This document shows positions 59,148 to 64,000 of a stretch of DNA of 64,000 nucleotides, in pieces. The notes beneath the pieces were generated by a model. That model was not told where the DNA came from. It made no database searches and worked only from the letters and a program-made list of their open reading frames with translations. The translations under genes were made by a program, and so were the position numbers. The stretch is from Solwaraspora sp. WMMD792. GTDB lineage: Bacteria > Actinomycetota > Actinomycetes > Mycobacteriales > Micromonosporaceae. Within the stretch, counting starts at the first letter, position 1, and the number at the start of each line of letters is the position of its first letter. Location: contig NZ_JARUBH010000009.1 of the NCBI RefSeq assembly GCF_029626105.1, forward strand, positions 6,938,011 through 7,002,010, written 5' to 3'.

Positions 59148-61403
59148 ATGGCCGACATGTCAGCGGAGATCGCCGCCGAACAGGCGTACTTCGACGCCGC
59201 CGCCCGGGAGCGCGACCGGCGGGTGGCCGCGCTCGGCTCGCTGGCGAGCAGCGGGGCCGACCGGGCCACCGCCGCCCGGCTGCGCCGCCACGCCGAAGCC
59301 GTCACCCGGGCCCTCGGCGGCGCCGCCGACGCGGTCGCGTTCGGCCGCATCGACGACGAGTCCGGCGAGCAGTACTACCTCGGGCGGCACCTGATCGGCT
59401 CGCCCGACGGCGGCGACCCGCTGGTGATCAACTGGCAGTCGCCGGCCGCCGCCCGCTACTTCACCGCCAGCCCGGACGACCCCCAGGGCCTGGTGCGTAG
59501 ACGCGGATTCCAGTGCACCGGCAACGTCATCGACCACCTCGACGACGTCCTCTTCGCCGAGATCGCCGCCGGGATCGCGGGCGGGTCGGCCGACGGGGCA
59601 GGTCGGGCCGACGTCGACGCACACCTGCTCACCGAGCTGGCCCGGGGCCGCACCGGCACGTTGCGCGACATCGTCGCCACCATCCAGGCCGCCCAGTACG
59701 AACTGATCCGCGCGCCGCTGCAGCAGGTCCTGGTGATCGAGGGCGGCCCGGGCACCGGCAAGACCGCCATCGCCCTGCACCGGGTCTCCTGGCTGCTGTT
59801 TCAGCATCCCGAGCTGACCGCCGACGACGTACTCGTGGTCGGCCCGCATCCGACCTTCATGCGCTACATCGGCCAGGTGCTGCCTGGGCTCGGCGACGCC
59901 GAGGTCGAGCTGCGCGACATCAGCCGGCTCGCCCCGACGGTACGGCGTGGCCGGGCCGAGCCGGTGGCGGTGGCCCGGCTCAAGGGCGACGCCCGGATGG
60001 CCGGCCTGCTCGACCGGGCGCTGCGCAACCGGATCGGCACCCCGGACCCGGCGGAGCGGCTGCTGCTCGGCAGCCGGTTCGTCACCCTGCCCGGCGAGCA
60101 GGTGCAGCAGGCACTCGACGCCGCCGCCGGAGCCGACCTGCCGTACAACGGTCGCCGTCAGCTGTTCCGTGACCGGCTCGCCGACCTGGTCCACGACCGG
60201 TCCGGCGTCGACCCGCGCGGCGAACCGGCGTTGGTGAACCTGGTCGAGCGGCTCTGGCCGCAGCAGAGCCCGGCGGCGTTCCTGCGCGGCCTGCTGGCAT
60301 CCCGGCCCCGGCTGCGCGCCGCCGCCGGCCCGGCTGCTGCCGCCACTGGCTCGGCCGCCGACGGGTTCACCGCCGACGAGTTGGCGCTGCTGCACCGGCG
60401 CGGCGCCGACCGGATCTCCGAGGAGATCTGGTCCGCCGCCGACCTGCCGCTGCTCGACGAACTGGACCAGCTGATCGACGGCGGGCCGTCGCGCCGGTAC
60501 GGACACGTGGTGGTCGACGAGGCGCAGGACCTGTCACCGATGCAGCTGCGGGCGGTGGCCCGACGTAGCCGTACCGGCTCGTGCACGGTCATCGGCGACC
60601 TGGCCCAGTCGACCGGCGGTTGGGCCCGGGACAGCTGGGACGAGGTGACCCGACACCTGCCGACGACCTGCCCGGTGCGGGTCGCGCCGCTGCGGTACGG
60701 GTACCGGGTGCCCCGCCAGGCGTACCAGTTCGCCGCCCGGCTGCTGCCGGTCGCCGCGCCCGGGGTGACACCACCGGAGGTGGTCCGGGACGGCCCGGCC
60801 GAACCCGGCGTGCACCGGGTCGGGCTCACCGAGCGGGCCGGTCGGGTCGTCGCGGTGGCCGGCGAGCACGCCGCGCGAGGCGCGTTCGTCGGCGTCGTCT
60901 GCCCGCCGCGCTGCCGCCGCGAGGTCGAGGCGGCGCTCGCCGACAACGGGCTCGCCTGGAGCAGCGCCCAGCAGGGCGACCTCGGCGCGGCGATCAACCT
61001 GGTCAGCCCGGCCGAGGCGAAAGGCCTGGAGTTCGACGCCGTGGTGGTCGTCGAGCCGGAGCAGATCGTCGCCGACGACGAGCGCGGCCACCGGATGCTG
61101 TACGTCGCGTTGACCCGCACCACCGGCCACCTGGACGTGGTCTGTGTCGGCGACCCGCTGCCGCTGACCACGCCGTACCGCCCGGATCCGGGTTCGGCCG
61201 ACGACCAGCCCGACTTCACCGAACGGTCCGCCCGCCTGCTCGCCGAGCACCTCGCCGGTCAGCTGCGCGCCGGTGCGCCGGCCGCGCACTGGGCGGAAGT
61301 CCTCGACGAGGTACGCCGCCAGCTCGACAACCGATCCACGGTAGGGGATCAGTCGCCGGAGTCTCCGTCAAAGCCGGCGCTGGAGCCTTCCCCGACCTCC
61401 TGA
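59148..61403 (+). CDS. helR: HelD-class RNA polymerase-associated ATPase (HelR-like)
   Basis: A 751-residue UvrD-like superfamily 1 ATPase without a nuclease domain. N-terminal coiled residues (EIAAEQAYFDAAARERDRRV) precede Walker A EGGPGTGKTAIALHRV (near residue 204), Walker B VVVDEAQDLSPMQL (near 457) and the C-terminal RMLYVALTRTTGHL. This layout fits actinobacterial HelD/HelR, which removes stalled RNA polymerase and can protect it from rifamycins. The start ATG 59148 has GGGGAG 7 bp upstream. It overlaps the 3' end of the opposite-strand membrane gene by 55 bp. The helR name is tentative within HelD proteins. Confidence 0.82.
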   Translation: MADMSAEIAAEQAYFDAAARERDRRVAALGSLASSGADRATAARLRRHAEAVTRALGGAADAVAFGRIDDESGEQYYLGRHLIGSPDGGDPLVINWQSPAAARYFTASPDDPQGLVRRRGFQCTGNVIDHLDDVLFAEIAAGIAGGSADGAGRADVDAHLLTELARGRTGTLRDIVATIQAAQYELIRAPLQQVLVIEGGPGTGKTAIALHRVSWLLFQHPELTADDVLVVGPHPTFMRYIGQVLPGLGDAEVELRDISRLAPTVRRGRAEPVAVARLKGDARMAGLLDRALRNRIGTPDPAERLLLGSRFVTLPGEQVQQALDAAAGADLPYNGRRQLFRDRLADLVHDRSGVDPRGEPALVNLVERLWPQQSPAAFLRGLLASRPRLRAAAGPAAAATGSAADGFTADELALLHRRGADRISEEIWSAADLPLLDELDQLIDGGPSRRYGHVVVDEAQDLSPMQLRAVARRSRTGSCTVIGDLAQSTGGWARDSWDEVTRHLPTTCPVRVAPLRYGYRVPRQAYQFAARLLPVAAPGVTPPEVVRDGPAEPGVHRVGLTERAGRVVAVAGEHAARGAFVGVVCPPRCRREVEAALADNGLAWSSAQQGDLGAAINLVSPAEAKGLEFDAVVVVEPEQIVADDERGHRMLYVALTRTTGHLDVVCVGDPLPLTTPYRPDPGSADDQPDFTERSARLLAEHLAGQLRAGAPAAHWAEVLDEVRRQLDNRSTVGDQSPESPSKPALEPSPTS

Positions 61404-61951
61404 CCCGTATCGCCCACCAGGGGGGCTCCGACAGGGCCACCCGGTGCCCGCGTCCAGGGCGGGATCAGGCTGCGTCCGTTGAACCGGAGGTAGGGCAGGG
61501 AGGCAATCCAGAGGCAGGCCAGCCCGGCCACCGGAAAGATGATCCACCGCCAGGCGATGCTCTCCGCCACACCCAGCCCCATCGCTGCCCGGCCCAGGGG
61601 AACGGCCACCAACCAACCGAATACCAGGCCCACAGGACTCAGGACGAACAGTGATCCCGGCAGGCGTGCGACCACCACGTCGAACGCTCCCGTGAGGTCT
61701 TCGCCGACGATCCTGGCGACGATGGTGAGGAACACCATCGCCAGCAACGTGAGCACGGGTACGGCCACGGCCACCCACGTTGCCGCCGTGAGGTACGCCG
61801 AGTCGTCGTCGGGAAGTCGGAACAGGATGCTCCAGGCAAACATGCAGAGGCTCCCGTTGAGACCCATCAGGACCATCGCCCAGATAGGCATCGTGGGCAT
61901 GAAGATGCGATCGAACAAGTCGTCGTCAGGTGCCGGCCGTCTCCTGGACAT
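61349..61951 (-). CDS. Membrane protein, unknown function
   Basis: A 200-residue protein with about four hydrophobic spans (IWAMVLMGLNGSLCMFAWS, VAVAVPVLTLLAMVFLTIVA, LFVLSPVGLVFGWLVAVPLG, WIIFPVAGLACLWIASLPY) and a Gly/Asp-rich C-terminal tail. I chose ATG 61951 with GGGGAG upstream; the longer frame to 62020 lacks a site. The gene ends inside the 3' end of helR on the other strand. Confidence 0.65.
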   Translation of the reverse strand: MSRRRPAPDDDLFDRIFMPTMPIWAMVLMGLNGSLCMFAWSILFRLPDDDSAYLTAATWVAVAVPVLTLLAMVFLTIVARIVGEDLTGAFDVVVARLPGSLFVLSPVGLVFGWLVAVPLGRAAMGLGVAESIAWRWIIFPVAGLACLWIASLPYLRFNGRSLIPPWTRAPGGPVGAPLVGDTGQEVGEGSSAGFDGDSGD

Positions 61952-62069
61952 CGTCTCCCCAGCGTCTTCCGTCACGCCACTCCGCGAGGCGCGCGGGCGA
62001 GCTGCCGTGCTCTCCTGCAAGGTATCGAAGGAGTTCCATCACGACCGGTGGTGGTGACCGCTGTCGGAG

Positions 62070-62118
62070 GCTGCTGTCAGGAGCTGCTGTCAGGAGCTGC
62101 TGTCAGGAGCTGCTGGCG
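62070..62118. repeat. 13-bp tandem repeat at the 3' end of the ParA partner gene
   Basis: The word GCTGCTGTCAGGA is repeated about 3.6 times without interruption and overlaps the stop codon (62103-62105) of the 62103 gene. Because 13 is not a multiple of 3, gain or loss of units would change the C-terminus only if they fall before the stop. Confidence 0.8.
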
Positions 62119-62543
62119 GGGCGGCTGAGCACCGCCGAGGTGAGCCGCCGGCCGACGGTCGCCTGGACGATGTTCTTCTGGATGACGGCCTTCGTGGCCC
62201 GGCTCGGCAACGCCACCCCGAGTTCGGTGGCCAGGGCCCGTAGCTCGGCGACCTTCAGCCCGAGATCGTCGAGGTAGCGTCCGGCGGCCACCCGGTCATC
62301 GATCGCCGCCAGGTCGGCGCGGATCCGGTCGGTGTCGACGACGACCGCCGGCTTCGCCGCTTTGGCCCGGCTCCGGCGGGCCGGTGCCGGTGCCGCAGGC
62401 TGCTGCGGCCCGGACGCGGCGGTGGCGACCGTCAGCTGCGCGGTGCCGTCAGCGAGTGCGGCCAACTGCTCCGGCGGCAGGGTGCGAAGGAAGTCCGCGA
62501 CCCGGATCAGGACGGCGTGGGACAGGTCGGCGGCGCTGGTCAC
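62103..62543 (-). CDS. Small protein downstream of ParA, unknown function
   Basis: A 146-residue protein. A helical N-terminus (DLSHAVLIRVADFLRTLPPEQ) and a basic, Ala/Pro-rich linker (PAPARRSRAKAAKP) lead to a second helical domain (IRADLAAIDDRVAAGRYLDDL, then LRALATELGVALPS). It starts 9 bp after the ParA stop, so it is the partner in a ParA-type operon, possibly a ParB-like or cargo adaptor, but no HTH is clear. Confidence 0.7.
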   Translation of the reverse strand: MTSAADLSHAVLIRVADFLRTLPPEQLAALADGTAQLTVATAASGPQQPAAPAPARRSRAKAAKPAVVVDTDRIRADLAAIDDRVAAGRYLDDLGLKVAELRALATELGVALPSRATKAVIQKNIVQATVGRRLTSAVLSRPASSS

Positions 62544-62552
62544 GTGACTCTC

Positions 62553-63464
62553 CTACGGGCGGATCTTGGCGAGGAACTCGCTGGCGAGCTGTTGCAACTC
62601 GTACTGGACGTTGACGTTCGCGTCCGGCATCAGGACTGCGGGCAGGCCGTGCTCACCGGCGGAGGCGAACACCGTCTTGTTGTCGCGGATCATCTGCTGG
62701 AAGCGCGGAATCTCGATGGTCGCAGGATGGCCGATGAAGTTGCGCAGCGCCAGCAGTGGCCCGTGCCCGGTGTACTGGACCATCGTGAAGACGATGCCGA
62801 GGATCTCCGGGCTGATCTGGTCGGTCCGGCCCGCCGCGACCCGGTTGTAGTCGGTCACCAGCTCGGAGACCTTCTTCCGCAGATAGTCGATGCCGAGCGT
62901 GGACAGGTAGTCCGGCCGGGCCGGGATCAGGATGTGGTCGCTGGCGACCACCCCGGTGCGGGTGACCATGGTGAAGTTCGGTGGGCAGTCGACCAGGACG
63001 ACCTGGTAGTCGGTGAACGCGGGTGCGGCGAGCGCCTCGGCGAGCGCGCGGTGCAGGGACAGGAAGCGCGGGCTGCCGTGCTGGAACCGCGATCCGCCCA
63101 GGCTGGCGGCGAAGTCGAGGTCGGCGTCGGTGAGCATCAGATGGGACGGCACCAGGTCGAGCCGACCTTCGCTGTGCTGACCGATCACTTCGTTGACGGT
63201 GGGCGGGGTGAGCACGTAACGGTCCAGCGGTGCGGCACCGCCACGGTCCAGCACGTCACCGAACCACTGCAGGATGGTCCGCTCGTCGGCCAGTTCCCGC
63301 TCCCACATGGTCGGTTCGACGAAGGAGAAGGTCAGGCTGGCCTGTGGGTCGAGGTCGATGAGTAGCACCCGGTGCCCGCGGTACGCGAGTTCAGCCCCGA
63401 TGTTGGCGGTGAGGGTGGTCTTCCCGACGCCACCTTTGTAGTTGATGACGGACACCACGGTCAT
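62553..63464 (-). CDS. ParA-family ATPase (MinD/Soj-like)
   Basis: A 303-residue ATPase with the deviant Walker A YKGGVGKTTLTANIG (residues about 9-23), LLIDLDPQASLTF and VVLVDCPPNF. It is of the orphan ParA type that positions large complexes or regulates transcription; no ParB with HTH or parS-like site is nearby. The hairpin repeat lies about 65 bp upstream of its start. Confidence 0.9.
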   Translation of the reverse strand: MTVVSVINYKGGVGKTTLTANIGAELAYRGHRVLLIDLDPQASLTFSFVEPTMWERELADERTILQWFGDVLDRGGAAPLDRYVLTPPTVNEVIGQHSEGRLDLVPSHLMLTDADLDFAASLGGSRFQHGSPRFLSLHRALAEALAAPAFTDYQVVLVDCPPNFTMVTRTGVVASDHILIPARPDYLSTLGIDYLRKKVSELVTDYNRVAAGRTDQISPEILGIVFTMVQYTGHGPLLALRNFIGHPATIEIPRFQQMIRDNKTVFASAGEHGLPAVLMPDANVNVQYELQQLASEFLAKIRP

Positions 63465-63528
63465 CGGCCGCTCCGCACACGCATGGTCAGCAGCATGCCA
63501 CGTGACCCGATGGTTGTGTGCGGTGAGC

Positions 63529-63568
63529 CTGATGCCACAGGTGCATCAAGATGCACCTGTGGCATCAG
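63529..63568. repeat. Dispersed hairpin repeat, copy 3 of 3
   Basis: A perfect 18-bp stem (TGATGCCACAGGTGCAT at 63530-63546 plus one outer C-G pair; complement at 63551-63568) with loop CAAG. It is the same as copy 2 in its inner 17 bp and loop. It lies between the parA start and the right end of the window. Confidence 0.92.
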
Positions 63569-64000
63569 CCTCGTCCAGATCAACCAGCCCATCAGCCGGG
63601 CTGCCCGACGGCTCTGGTGCGACCCGGTCTCCCGCCACGTCACCAGTGGGTTCAGGCTGTCGTTGGGCGCCAAAGGTGACGCTGCGCGCGCTGAGCGTGT
63701 GCGGTTCCTGAGGCTCAGCCCGGCTGAGGCTTAGCCCGGCTGAGGCTCAGGCCGGCGCGGAATGATCCGGTGGGCGGGGTCGTTGTGCATGGTCGCGCCA
63801 CGCACTCCGGCCCGCAGCCGCCGGGCGGTAGTCAGGCTCCGGCCCGGCCGGGCGGGCAGCCTGGTTGGTGGACTTGGTCGGCCCGGTCAGTGGGTCGGGT
63901 CGGTGGACCCGGTCGGGAATCGTCGGCGGGTCGGCGTGGTTGTACATGGTCACGGCGCGCAGCAGCGCACCCGCGCCCCACCCCCCTTCGGGGCGTGCCG
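63569..64000. other. Right-edge region without recognised gene
   Basis: These 432 bases contain short, GC-rich, repeat-like sequence (the word AGGCTCAGCCCGGCTG near 63711-63745 is partly repeated). No ORF here has a credible start, coding bias or similarity. A gene beyond the right edge may begin here. Confidence 0.35.

Noticed and set aside
63747-63953. A 68-codon minus-strand frame at the right edge
   Set aside because: Low-complexity Pro/Arg/Ala content and no recognisable domain; probably not a gene.
1-64000. Insertion sequences, integrases, tRNA or rRNA genes
   Set aside because: I saw no transposase motifs, terminal repeats with target duplications, or tRNA-like cloverleaf sequence.

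Overview
The window is about 64 kb of very GC-rich DNA with frequent GTG starts and tight 4-bp gene overlaps. Gene families present include mycothiol-dependent (MDMPI-type) proteins, an XRE/DUF397 pair, a SARP/NB-ARC/TPR regulator, a HelR-type RNA polymerase motor and WXG100-like proteins. Together these point to a filamentous actinomycete, most likely Micromonosporaceae; the family assignment is inference.

Layout. (1) 1-11.1 kb is an oxidoreductase-rich region: a GMC oxidoreductase cut by the left edge, a TetR repressor divergent from a carotenoid cleavage oxygenase, a His-rich membrane protein with a CopC-like protein, an SDR, two AhpD-like proteins, an AraC regulator, an MDMPI-like protein and an NAD-dependent epimerase. 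(2) 11.4-23.9 kb is an enediyne warhead cassette: unbL (DUF1702) and a P450 on the plus strand converge, across two strong hairpins, on the minus-strand operon unbV-unbU-pksE-thioesterase-flavin reductase. The PKS has KS, AT, ACP, KR, DH and an integral phosphopantetheinyl transferase. (3) 24.3-27.1 kb holds a small calycin-like protein, a FOXRED2-like flavoprotein and a protein closely resembling iodotyrosine deiodinase, possible tailoring genes. (4) 27.2-34.7 kb is mainly housekeeping or metabolic: a YbdK-like ligase, an M20 peptidase, a third AhpD-like protein, a Tat solute-binding protein and a DsbA/FrnE protein. (5) 35-41.3 kb is a PAS-LuxR regulator followed by a minus-strand run of WXG100-like and secreted proteins, including two paralogous secreted proteins. 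(6) 41.8-44.5 kb holds XRE/DUF397, two small genes and an AraC-VOC pair.

(7) 44.5-49.8 kb looks like a small, uncharacterised RiPP locus. A 44-codon gene with a strong ribosome binding site is followed by a 12-bp perfect stem-loop, then a YcaO enzyme and a small membrane protein. A 1007-aa SARP/NB-ARC/TPR activator is divergent from it. The peptide has no Cys and few Ser/Thr, and the YcaO has no partner cyclodehydratase protein and no PxPxP tail, so it does not look like a standard azole system.

(8) 49.8-58.2 kb: an unknown His/Cys protein, TetR plus an FAD monooxygenase, and a DesK/NarL two-component system reading into a MacB-type ABC transporter. (9) 58.2-64 kb: an AA10 LPMO behind a CebR-like box, a HelR-like ATPase, a membrane protein and a ParA-like ATPase with a small partner.

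A near-identical hairpin (17-19 bp perfect stem, 4-nt loop) occurs at three distant intergenic sites (9.06, 41.47 and 63.53 kb) and is not explained by any gene. Function calls rest on motif recognition by eye; no database search was run.
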